64,000 bases of DNA from DASRFA01 sp035651755. Its GTDB lineage: Bacteria > Desulfobacterota > Binatia > UBA12015. How positions within the stretch are numbered: the stretch's first letter is position 1; each line of letters begins with the position of its first letter. Of the stretch, positions 1-7,802 are shown one piece after another. The position numbers were made by a program, and so were the translations under genes. The stretch spans positions 186,001 through 250,000 of the forward strand of contig DASRFA010000027.1 of assembly GCA_035651755.1 (NCBI GenBank), read 5' to 3'. The notes below the pieces were generated by a model. The model did not search any database. It saw nothing but the letters and a program-made list of their open reading frames with translations, and was not told where the DNA came from.

Positions 1-896
1 TGCGAGGCGCCGATCTCCATCGCCGGCTTGCCCTCGAGGTTGCCGCCGGTCGCCATCTCGACGTTCATCGAGTTGATGAAGAAGAGGCCGTCCGAGGGCC
101 CACGTCCGGCGATCGACAGGTCCTGGAAGTACGGCGGCAGCTCGATCTGGAAGGACTCGCCCGGGACGATCTTCCCGGCTTCGTGGTCGAACTTGAGGAA
201 GCTCACCATGCCCCGGTACTTCGCCTTGTAGTCCTCGATCGGCGCGTAGCCGTTCGGCTCGTAGAACGGCTCCGGGAAGAAGCTGCTGACGATGATGTAC
301 TCGCTGTTGTCCGTGAAGAGCCCGTGGTGGTCGGAATCGACGTTGGGGATCTTGAAGATGCTCTTCACCTTGAAGTCGCGCAGCGACGCGATCGCGACGC
401 GTCCGGCGCTCTTGTCGGTGCCGATCACCCACTCGCCGTCGTACTTGCCGTTGGTGAGCGAGATCTGGGGATGGTGCAGGTCGCCCCACGTCTGCGTCGG
501 CAGCCCGGGCGCGAAGCTGCCCTTCGCGAGCGTCTCGGCCGCGGCCTCGTCGCCCTGTCCCCATCCCTGCCAGGCGTCCGCCGCGTACACCGGGATCACC
601 TTGAGGAGGCGCATCGACGGGATGCCGTACAGCATGATGTTCCCCTCGTGGCCGCCCGAGGTGAACATCACGAACTCGTCGTACTTGCCGGGTGGGACGA
701 AGGTCTTGAGAGCGGCCTCCGCCTCGTCGGGCGAGAGCCCTCGCTCCTGGATGATCTGATCGAAGGACGACGTCGGCGCGGATAGCGCGGCTTCGCTGGT
801 CGCGACCATCTCGGGCTTGTTGCCGAGAGACTGGAACCCCAGGACGGCGGAGATGGCGAGGACGGCGCCCGCGGCAAAGCCTGCTCTTGTGGTCAT
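1..896 (-). CDS. nosZ: Nitrous oxide reductase, clade II (Sec) type, N-terminal part
   Basis: Reduces N2O to N2 in the periplasm at copper centres CuZ and CuA. The frame is open from ATG at 896 to the window edge (298 codons), so the CuA domain is missing. The N-terminus is a short hydrophobic stretch (MTTRAGFAAGAVLAISAVLG) without a twin-arginine motif, as in Sec-exported clade II (atypical) NosZ. Family histidine motifs are present in order: GGHEG near residue 80, DLHHPQ near 133 and DSDHHG near 182, which supply CuZ ligands in known NosZ. The region around FFINSMNVEMATGG is also typical. The gene is transcribed away from the radical-SAM gene at 1305. The rest of the nos operon would lie left of the window. 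Identification is firm; the clade call rests on the leader. Confidence 0.93.
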   Translation of the reverse strand, partial: MTTRAGFAAGAVLAISAVLGFQSLGNKPEMVATSEAALSAPTSSFDQIIQERGLSPDEAEAALKTFVPPGKYDEFVMFTSGGHEGNIMLYGIPSMRLLKVIPVYAADAWQGWGQGDEAAAETLAKGSFAPGLPTQTWGDLHHPQISLTNGKYDGEWVIGTDKSAGRVAIASLRDFKVKSIFKIPNVDSDHHGLFTDNSEYIIVSSFFPEPFYEPNGYAPIEDYKAKYRGMVSFLKFDHEAGKIVPGESFQIELPPYFQDLSIAGRGPSDGLFFINSMNVEMATGGNLEGKPAMEIGAS

Positions 897-1304
897 GCTC
901 CCTCCGGTCGACGTCGCCTGCGGCGCCGATGCGGCAGCGTGGAGAGCAACCGGCGTACCGTCCGCCCGGGTTCGAACCCGCGTGCCCGTGCGGCGCGGTG
1001 AGGAGCAGCGGCGCGACATCCGGACGCCGGCCATTCCCACCGGTGAGAACCGTCCGACCGAAGGGACGCCCATTTCGGAATCGCCCGACGATCACGCCGT
1101 GCGTCGAGCGCGCGCCGGGGCTCTCGATCCGCCCGCGCACGGTGCCGGCCGCGCGGCGGGACCGCCGGAATATCGCGGCGCGATAGTCGTCGCCGCCGGG
1201 CGCACGCCGTGGGCTCTTCGCGGGGACGGCGACCTGACCTTCGTCAGCTTGCGAGCTGCGAGCCGTCATCGCGCGCCGGCGGCTCGTGTGGCACGAGCCC
1301 GGCC
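897..1304. other. Divergent intergenic region nosZ / radical-SAM gene
   Basis: About 400 bases separate the two divergent starts. No convincing gene is seen; open frames here are low-quality GC-rich shadows. A perfect 10-bp palindrome (GGTTCGAACC) lies at about 969-978. No TTGAT-N4-ATCAA FNR site is visible. Promoters for both genes must lie here but cannot be placed by eye. Confidence 0.4.
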
Positions 1305-2501
1305 GTGGCGCGCACGTTTCCCGCGATCTACTTCGAGGCGACGCGCGTCTGCAACCTGCGTTGCCCGATGTGCATGACGGGCAGCAACCGGCCCGACGTC
1401 GTGCGCGCCAGTCGCGGCCGCCAGCTCACCTACGGCGAGATCCGCGTGCACGTCCTCGAGCCCGCGCGTCGCCTCGGCGTGATCGCGGTCGGGTGGAGCG
1501 GCGGCGAGTTCCTGCTGCGCGAGGACGCGCTCGACCTGCTGCACCTCACCGTTCGCCTGGGATACCAGTGCAAGGTCTGCAGCAACGCGGAGGCGCTCGA
1601 TCGCGAGCGCTTGACGGCGATCCGTGACGCGACGGGAGGTCGCGTCACGATCGCGGTCGGACTGAACGCGATCGACGAGGGCAACGAGTGGAGCCGCGAC
1701 GCTGCGCCGGACCGCACGCTCGCCGTGCTCGACCTGTGCGACGAGCTCGGCATCGACCGGCACGTCGTCATCACGATCGGCAAGCACAACACGGAGAGCT
1801 TCGAGCGGACGGTCGACTACCTCGTCCGCCGGCGGATCTCGTACAACCGCTCGCCGCTGGTCGCGCGCGGCTCGGGCGCCGAGCGCTTCGGCGAGCTGGG
1901 CTTCGATCGCCGGGACCTCGAGCACAGCTTCCATCCCGCTCTCCGCAGGCACGTGAACGGGTACGTGAGCTACACGCCGTTCTTCCTCTCTCCGGAGCTG
2001 CATGCGCAGGTCTCCGGGGGAGCGCGCAACGGAACGGTGCCGCAGAACCCGCCGATCGGATGCTGGGTCGGGACGTGGATCGCGATCAACGCCGAGGGCG
2101 AGGTCTCCCTCTGTCCCGTGCTGCTCGACGCTCTTTCCGCGGGCAACGTGCGCGACAAGCCGCTCGATCGCCTGGTGAACGAGAGCCAGCTCTTCGCGAA
2201 GGTGCTCGATCGCGGGAATCTCGAGGGCCGCTGCGGTCGGTGCCGCTACCAGTACACCTGCGGCGGCTGCCGCGCGATGGCGTACTTCCACGACGGCAAC
2301 CTCCTCGGCGAGGACCCCACCTGCTTCTTCGATCCGGCGACGCCCGCGACACGGAGCGAGCACGAGGACGAGACCGGTCGCGTGTTTCAGAAGTACCTGA
2401 TCGTCGCCCGCCACGCGGGCCTCTACGCACGGCCGGCGCGGGCCGAGAGGTCGAACACGACCCACGCCCCGCAGCGCTCGCAGTCGACGTCGTTGCCGTA
2501 G
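1305..2501 (+). CDS. Radical SAM/SPASM-type protein of unknown substrate
   Basis: The CX3CX2C cluster motif (CNLRCPMC) near the N-terminus binds the SAM-coordinating [4Fe-4S]. A C-terminal cysteine set (GCWVG; SLCPV; GRCGRCRYQYTCGGCR; DPTCFF) is a SPASM-type auxiliary-cluster domain, used by enzymes that modify peptides or tetrapyrroles. GTG at 1305 is chosen because the homologous-looking start (FPAIYFEATRVCN) follows at once; the frame extends upstream to GTG 1209 in poor-quality sequence. It is divergent from nosZ, and its 3' end overlaps the opposing radical-SAM gene by 79 bases. NirJ/AhbC/AhbD heme enzymes share this architecture, but the CPMC motif differs from their usual CRHC form, so the substrate is unassigned. 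Confidence 0.75.
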   Translation: MARTFPAIYFEATRVCNLRCPMCMTGSNRPDVVRASRGRQLTYGEIRVHVLEPARRLGVIAVGWSGGEFLLREDALDLLHLTVRLGYQCKVCSNAEALDRERLTAIRDATGGRVTIAVGLNAIDEGNEWSRDAAPDRTLAVLDLCDELGIDRHVVITIGKHNTESFERTVDYLVRRRISYNRSPLVARGSGAERFGELGFDRRDLEHSFHPALRRHVNGYVSYTPFFLSPELHAQVSGGARNGTVPQNPPIGCWVGTWIAINAEGEVSLCPVLLDALSAGNVRDKPLDRLVNESQLFAKVLDRGNLEGRCGRCRYQYTCGGCRAMAYFHDGNLLGEDPTCFFDPATPATRSEHEDETGRVFQKYLIVARHAGLYARPARAERSNTTHAPQRSQSTSLP

Positions 2502-3307
2502 CAGCAGAAGGGCGTGACGAACTCCGCGCCCTCGAGGTAGAGCGGCAGGACGGCGTCGCGCGCGGGGCAGGCCGCGGTGACGCGCTCGGCGAGCGGCGGC
2601 AGCATGAGCTCGAGGCTCCGCGTCGAGTTGCGGACGAAGCCGGGATGGAGCCGCTTGAGCCGCATGACCGCGTGGACGGCGGCCGCGCGCTCCGCGTTCG
2701 TCGCCCACGCGTCGACGCCACGCTCGCCGGCGCGGGGCACGTAGAACGAGAACGTGATCCAGCCGACGCGCGTCGCGCGCACGGCCTCCACGAGCTCCCC
2801 GAGGCGGCGCTCGTTGCGCCGCGTGACCACGCACTGCACCTGCACGGGCGAGGAGAAGTCCACGGGTAGCCGATCGAGCGTGCGCATCACGCGCCGATAC
2901 GTCCCCGCACCCCGCAGCGCGTCGTTCAGATCTTCCGGCCCGTCCAGGCTCACGACGAACAGGACGTCGGGTCCGAAGTCGGGAAGCGGTACGGTGCCGT
3001 TGGTCGTGACCGTGTTGCGCGCGAAGAGCGAGAGCCCGCGCTCGACCAGACGCCGACGCAGGAGCGGCTCCCCGCCCATCCACAGCATCGACGCGATGCC
3101 GTGGCGATCGCGGAGCGCGGCGAGCGTCGCGAGGATCTCGTCGTCGCTCGGCTCGTCCCGGACCGAGGCCGGAGCGGCGTTCGGGTTGCCGTCGCGAAAG
3201 ACGAAGCAGTGCGCGCAGGCCAGGTTGCAGCGATTGGTGACGTTCACGATCGCCGCGGGGTAGCGGCGGCCGGCGCGGTAGTGACCGGTCAGCCGGACTG
3301 TCATCAT
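2423..3307 (-). CDS. Radical SAM protein of unknown substrate
   Basis: A 294-residue protein with the radical-SAM motif CNLACAHC near residue 30, followed by MWMGGEPLLR-like SAM-binding (GGE) sequence and a partial TIM barrel. The C-terminus carries further cysteines (CPARD, PFCCYGND, CERCG) that could hold a second iron-sulfur cluster. Start is the ATG at 3307, the first of two consecutive ATGs. The product is convergent with the radical-SAM gene at 1305, and the two reading frames share 79 bases. The mature reaction is unknown; the place beside nosZ and upstream of heme and acyl-CoA genes suggests a maturase or cofactor role, by inference only. Confidence 0.65.
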   Translation of the reverse strand: MMTVRLTGHYRAGRRYPAAIVNVTNRCNLACAHCFVFRDGNPNAAPASVRDEPSDDEILATLAALRDRHGIASMLWMGGEPLLRRRLVERGLSLFARNTVTTNGTVPLPDFGPDVLFVVSLDGPEDLNDALRGAGTYRRVMRTLDRLPVDFSSPVQVQCVVTRRNERRLGELVEAVRATRVGWITFSFYVPRAGERGVDAWATNAERAAAVHAVMRLKRLHPGFVRNSTRSLELMLPPLAERVTAACPARDAVLPLYLEGAEFVTPFCCYGNDVDCERCGAWVVFDLSARAGRA

Positions 3308-3627
3308 CGTCGGGCACCTCGCACGGACGCGATTGCGGCGCCCGCAGCTTTCCCATCTTCGGAACGGCGATCGCCGCATCGCGCGCGATCCGGGACACGG
3401 CATCGCCGATTCGCGTGTCGCTCCGCGCGGTCCGCTCTCGGTTGCAAACGCCGGACCGCATCGGGCGGCGTTCGACTCCCCGGGTGCGACCGCCCGGCAC
3501 GTCGGTTGCTCGGCGAGGTGGCGAGGAACCGATCGTGTGCGCGGCACGGCGACACGGGTCGTGGCGAGCGAAGACGAGCGAGATGCCGTCCTCGTGCGAG
3601 GCGATCATGACGGGGATCAGCGCGGAC
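3308..3627. other. Intergenic region between radical-SAM gene and operator A
   Basis: No supported gene. The stretch lies between the minus-strand radical-SAM start at 3307 and the operator-like element at 3628. Open frames here have no recognisable protein character. Confidence 0.4.
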
Positions 3628-3667
3628 GCTGACCGACGTCATCCCCGCTCTGCCGACCGGTCGGTAG
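3628..3667 (+). promoter_or_regulatory. Shared operator/promoter element, copy A
   Basis: A bipartite element: TGAC-N4-GTCAT (3631-3642), 10 bases, then CCGACCGGTCGGTAG (3653-3667), whose first 12 bases are a perfect palindrome. Close relatives occur before the TetR gene (14657) and the di-iron/nod operon (18855). ACCGACC/GGTCGGT-type palindromes are typical TetR operators. It ends 57 bases before the acyl-CoA dehydrogenase start. Confidence 0.75.
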
Positions 3668-3724
3668 ATCCGGTGCCGGCGCGATCGCGCCCCGCGACGC
3701 GCGCCACCGGCCGGGAGGACGACC

Positions 3725-4951
3725 ATGGGTCTCGCAGCGATTGAACCCGCGCTCGACCGCGTCGAGGAGGAGGCGTCCGAGACCGCGCATCGCTTCGCGC
3801 GCGACGTTCTGCGCCCCATCGGCGCGCACCTCGACCGGCTGTCCGACCCCGAGGAGGTGATCGCCGCGGGCTCGCCCCTCTGGGACGCCTTCGAGCGCTA
3901 TCGCGCGCTCGGCCTCGACGTTCTGGAGGGCGCCGCGCTCGGAAGCGGCGACGGCAGCGATCGCTCGTCGCTGCTCGAGAGCGCGCGGCTCCGCTTCCTG
4001 GTGTCGGAGGAGCTCGGTTGGGGAGACGCGGGCCTCGCGATCAGCCTCGGCGTCTCGAGCTTCCCCCGGATGTTCGCGCTCCTGTCGGGCGTCCCGGCGC
4101 TCGTCGAGCGCTTCGCGGCGCCCGGCGCCGCCGACATCGGCTGCTGGGCGATCACCGAGCCCGACCACGGGAGCGACTCGCTGATGGTGACGGAGCCGCA
4201 CTTCTCCGACGGAAGGCTCCGCCCGAACTGCGTCGCCCGCCGCGACGGAAGCCACTACGTGATCAACGGCCAGAAGTCGGCCTGGGTCTCGAACGGCACG
4301 ATCGCGACGGCGGCCGCGCTCTTCTGCACGGTCGATCCCAGCCACGGCATGGGCGCCGGCTGCGTCGCCGTGGTGCCCCTCGATCTTCCCGGCGTGTCGC
4401 GGGGCAGGCCCCTCGACAAGCTCGGCCAGCGCGCGCTCAACCAGGGCGAGATCTTCTTCGAGGACGTGCGCATTCCCGCGGAGTACGTCGTGGTCGGTCC
4501 CGAGGCATACGCGAGCGTCGTCGAGGCCGTCCTGACGCTCGCCAACGCGAGCATGGGCGCCATCTTCGTCGGGCTCGCGCGCGCCGCGCTCGAGCATGCC
4601 GTCGCCTATGCGAAGGAGCGCGTCCAGGGCGGGCGGCCGATCTTCGAGCACCAGAGCGTCAAGGGCAGGCTCTTCCGGATCTTCATGCAGGTCGAGGCGG
4701 CGCGCTCGCTCGCATGGCGGGTGATGCTCCAGAACGCGGGCGGAACGCCGCTCGTCCAGTACTCGATCGCCTCGAAGGTCTTCTGCACCAACGCCGCCTT
4801 CGAGGCCGCGAACGCGGCACTGCAGATCTTCGGCGGCAACGGGCTGTCGCGCGAGTACCCGATCGAGAAGCTTCTGCGCGACGCGCGCGCCTCGATGATC
4901 GAGGACGGCTGCAACGAGGCGCTGAGCCTGATCGGCGCGGCCCGGCTGTGA
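3725..4951 (+). CDS. Acyl-CoA dehydrogenase
   Basis: FAD-dependent alpha,beta-dehydrogenation of an acyl-CoA; 408 residues, normal family length. Seen: the flavin-binding CWAITEPDHGSD segment (ACAD signature), the middle beta-domain with GHYVINGQKSAWVSNG-like sequence, and the C-terminal helical domain with QIFGGNGLSREYPIEKLLRDAR. The catalytic-base region reads IEDGCNEAL rather than the common YEGTNEI, so the acyl substrate may be unusual. The ATG at 3725 follows a GGGAGGA Shine-Dalgarno. First gene of an operon with the acyl-CoA ligase and the third radical-SAM protein; its stop TGA overlaps a possible GTG start of the ligase. Operator copy A lies upstream, suggesting TetR control. Confidence 0.92.
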   Translation: MGLAAIEPALDRVEEEASETAHRFARDVLRPIGAHLDRLSDPEEVIAAGSPLWDAFERYRALGLDVLEGAALGSGDGSDRSSLLESARLRFLVSEELGWGDAGLAISLGVSSFPRMFALLSGVPALVERFAAPGAADIGCWAITEPDHGSDSLMVTEPHFSDGRLRPNCVARRDGSHYVINGQKSAWVSNGTIATAAALFCTVDPSHGMGAGCVAVVPLDLPGVSRGRPLDKLGQRALNQGEIFFEDVRIPAEYVVVGPEAYASVVEAVLTLANASMGAIFVGLARAALEHAVAYAKERVQGGRPIFEHQSVKGRLFRIFMQVEAARSLAWRVMLQNAGGTPLVQYSIASKVFCTNAAFEAANAALQIFGGNGLSREYPIEKLLRDARASMIEDGCNEALSLIGAARL

Positions 4952-4986
4952 TCGCGATCGACACGGCCGCGCGGGAGAGGACCGTG

Positions 4987-6663
4987 ATGCGCCAACGAAG
5001 CGAGATGATCCTCGCCGATCTCGTCGCGCTCCGCGCCGAGGTGAATCCGGACCTCGATGTGCTGACGTTCGAGCACCTGAGCCTGGGCGACGGACGGCCC
5101 GACGAGGTCCTGACGTACGCCGCCCTGCAGCAGGGCGCGAACCGGATCGCGCACGCGCTCGTCGCGCGCGGGCTCGACCGCGGCGACCGCTTCGGGCTGA
5201 TGATGCGGAACCACCCGGAATTCGTGATGGCGCTGGTGGCGGCGTCGATCACGGGATGCGTCGCGGTGCCGATCGACCCGCGGACGCGCGGCGAGAAGCT
5301 CGCTTTCACCCTGCGCGACGCCGGCTGTCGCGCGCTCGTCCTGAGCGACGACGTCGTCGGCGAGGCGACGCGCGCGGCCGCGTCGGTCCCGTCGCTCGAG
5401 TCGCTGCTGGTGCTCGCGACCGGCGAGGCGGGCTCCGACGGCGACGAGCGCGGACGGCTTCCCGCGGAGCCGCTCGCCGACGTGCTCGCCCGACCGGCCC
5501 CGACCGTCGACGTGCGCCTCGCGAGCGGGCGCGATCCCCTGCAGATCATCTACACCTCGGGCACGACCGGCGACCCGAAGGGCGTCGTCTTCCCGAACGA
5601 GCGCTTCGGGCTCTTCGCGCTCCTCGGCGGGCTTCTCGGCTATCGCCCGGACGACCGCCCGTACACCGGCCTTTCGCTCACGCACGGAAACGCGCAGGCG
5701 GTGACGCTCGGACCGTCGCTCCACATGGGCCTGCGCGCGGTCTTCAGCCGGCGCTTCACGAAGTCCCGTCTGTGGGACGTGTGCCGCGCGCACGGCTGCA
5801 CCACCTTCTCGATGCTCGGCGGCATGGCGACCGCGATCTACAGCGAGCCGCCGTCGCCCGACGATGCGCGCCACAGCGTGCGCATGGTGGTCGACGCCGG
5901 CATGCCCGCCGCCCTCTGGCGGCCGTTCGAGGAGCGCTTCGGCGTCCGGATCTTCGAGTGGTACGGCGCGATCGAGGGCGGGCTCGCCTACAAGCCGATC
6001 GGCGAGGGTCCGATCGGGAGCTTCGGGCGCCCGGCTCCGGGTCTCGAGATGAAGGTCGTCGACGAGGCGGGCGTCGAGTGCCCGCCCGGCGTCGTGGGCG
6101 AGATCGTGAGCCGCTCGGCGGGCGGCGAGCCGGCGACGGTCGAGTACTTCCGGAATCCCGCGGCGTCGCGCGCGAAGACCGAGGGCGGCTGGCTCCGGAG
6201 CGGCGACATGGGCCACCGCGACGCCGAGGGTTGGCTGTTCTTCGACCACCGGAAGGGTGGCGGCATCCGCCACAACGGCGACTTCGTCCACACCGGCTTC
6301 GTCGAGAAGGTGATCGCCGAGCACGCCGACATCTCCGACGTCTTCGTGTACGGCGTGCCGGCCGCCTCGGGCGCCCCCGGCGAGAAGGACGTGGTCGCGG
6401 CGATCGTCCCCGCTCCGGGAGCGCGCATCGACCCCGACTCCGTGTTCGCGGCGTGCCGCGCGGGGCTCGAGCCGAACTTCGTCCCGAGCTACCTGCAGAT
6501 CGTCGACGAGATCCCCAAGACCGCTTCCGAGAAGCCCAAGGAGCACGTTCTGCTCGCGACGTTCGCTCCCGATGCGCCGAACGTCGCGGCGCGTTCGCCG
6601 GAGCGCGAGCTGCGCGGCGCGAGCCGGACGGGCGGACCCGCCGCGCAGCCGCCCGCTCGCTGA
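4987..6663 (+). CDS. AMP-forming acyl-CoA ligase, CaiC-like
   Basis: Activates a carboxylic acid to its CoA thioester by way of an acyl-adenylate. Visible motifs are the P-loop IYTSGTTGDPKG (about residue 190), the adenine-binding EWYGAIEGG, the WLRSGDMG hinge region and a C-terminal EIPKTASEKPKE segment in which the catalytic lysine is expected. Overall pattern (TLSLTHGNAQ-like, VDAGMPAALW) resembles crotonobetaine/carnitine-CoA ligases. ATG at 4987 is preferred because GGGAGAGG precedes it; GTG at 4948, overlapping the dehydrogenase stop, is the alternative. Sits in the operator-A operon and probably supplies acyl-CoA to the dehydrogenase. The substrate cannot be read from sequence. Confidence 0.9.
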   Translation: MRQRSEMILADLVALRAEVNPDLDVLTFEHLSLGDGRPDEVLTYAALQQGANRIAHALVARGLDRGDRFGLMMRNHPEFVMALVAASITGCVAVPIDPRTRGEKLAFTLRDAGCRALVLSDDVVGEATRAAASVPSLESLLVLATGEAGSDGDERGRLPAEPLADVLARPAPTVDVRLASGRDPLQIIYTSGTTGDPKGVVFPNERFGLFALLGGLLGYRPDDRPYTGLSLTHGNAQAVTLGPSLHMGLRAVFSRRFTKSRLWDVCRAHGCTTFSMLGGMATAIYSEPPSPDDARHSVRMVVDAGMPAALWRPFEERFGVRIFEWYGAIEGGLAYKPIGEGPIGSFGRPAPGLEMKVVDEAGVECPPGVVGEIVSRSAGGEPATVEYFRNPAASRAKTEGGWLRSGDMGHRDAEGWLFFDHRKGGGIRHNGDFVHTGFVEKVIAEHADISDVFVYGVPAASGAPGEKDVVAAIVPAPGARIDPDSVFAACRAGLEPNFVPSYLQIVDEIPKTASEKPKEHVLLATFAPDAPNVAARSPERELRGASRTGGPAAQPPAR

Positions 6664-6741
6664 GCGCGCGCGCGATGGCTCTCGACGTGCCTCGGATCGA
6701 CCGCTCGGCTTCGCCGGCAGACGCGCGCCTCGGCGCGGGCG

Positions 6742-7802
6742 GCATGACGGCGATCGACATCGAGCGCTCGCCGGTCGTCGCGATCTGGGAGGTGACGCGC
6801 GCCTGCGACCTCGCCTGCCGCCACTGCCGGGCCTGCGCCGTCGTCGAGCGGAGCCCGCGCGAGCTCACCGGCGCCGAGGCGTTCGACCTGATCGAGCAGG
6901 TCGCCGAGCTGGCGCCCGGAGTCCTCGTCTTGACGGGCGGCGATCCGCTGAAGCGCGACGACATCTTCGAGATCGTGGCGCGTGCCGCGAGCAGGGGCCT
7001 CCGGGTCGCGGTCGCGCCGAGCGTGACCCCGCTCCTCACCGCGGACGCGATCGCGCGGCTCGCGGCGGCGGGCGCGGTCCGGATCGCGCTCAGCATCGAC
7101 GCTCCCGATGCCGTCGGGCACGACTCCTTCCGCGGCACGCCGGGGTCGTTCGCGCGCACGCTCGCGGCGACGGCGGCCGTCCGCTCGGCCGGGCTCTCGC
7201 TTCAGATCAACACGAGCCTGACGCGCGCGAGCGCGCCGCGGCTCGAGGAGCTGGGCGGGCTCGTGCGGCGGATCGCGCCGGAGTTGTGGAGCGTCTTCTT
7301 CGTGGTCGCGGTCGGGCGCGCTCGCGCCGCGGACGAGCCCGCCGCGGAGACCTGCGAGGAGGCGTTCCACTTCCTGCGCGAGTTCGGCGAGCGCACCGGG
7401 ATCGCCGTCAAGACGACCGCAGCACCCGCCTACCGCCGGGTGCTCGCGGAGGCCGCCCGCGGGCGCGCGGCCGGGCTCGCGAAGCTCCGGCTTCCGCCGC
7501 CGGTGACCGACGGCCGGGGATTCGTGTTCGTGTCGCACGAGGGCGAAGTGCAGCCGAGCGGGTTCCTTCCGATCCGCGCCGGCAACGTGCGCGAGCGCCG
7601 CCTCGCCGAGATCTATCGCGACCACCCGCTGTTCCGGGCGCTGCGCGATCGCACCCGGCTCGAGGGCAAGTGCGGCGCGTGCCGCTACAACGCGATCTGT
7701 GGCGGCTCGCGCGCGCGCGCCTTCGCGGCGACGGGGAATCCGCTCGCCGCCGATCCCGCCTGCGCCTATCAGCCGCCCGGGTACACGCCGGCCGCCGCAT
7801 GA
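6742..7802 (+). CDS. Radical SAM protein, AhbD/TIGR04053-like
   Basis: The N-terminal IWEVTRACDLACRHCRA segment is characteristic of the AhbC/AhbD/NirJ branch and the related PTO1314-like radical-SAM proteins. The LTGGDPLKR motif follows, and a C-terminal SPASM-type cysteine set (GKCGACRYNAICGGSR, DPACAY) ends the protein. Family members decarboxylate or trim propionates of heme precursors, or modify peptides. Start is ATG 6742; ATG 6675 in frame is possible. It is third in the acyl-CoA dehydrogenase operon, yet its end overlaps by 34 bases the convergent HemY-type oxidase, so heme biosynthesis is a plausible role. Exact function open. Confidence 0.78.

Noticed and set aside
960..985. GGTTCGAACC looks like a tRNA T-arm
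   Set aside because: Neither strand gives a matching 5-bp T stem with a 7-base acceptor, D or anticodon arm, so no tRNA is supported.
1266..3608. Long minus-strand open frame of 780 codons
   Set aside because: Low-complexity Arg/Ala-rich product opposite two well-supported radical-SAM genes; a GC-bias shadow.
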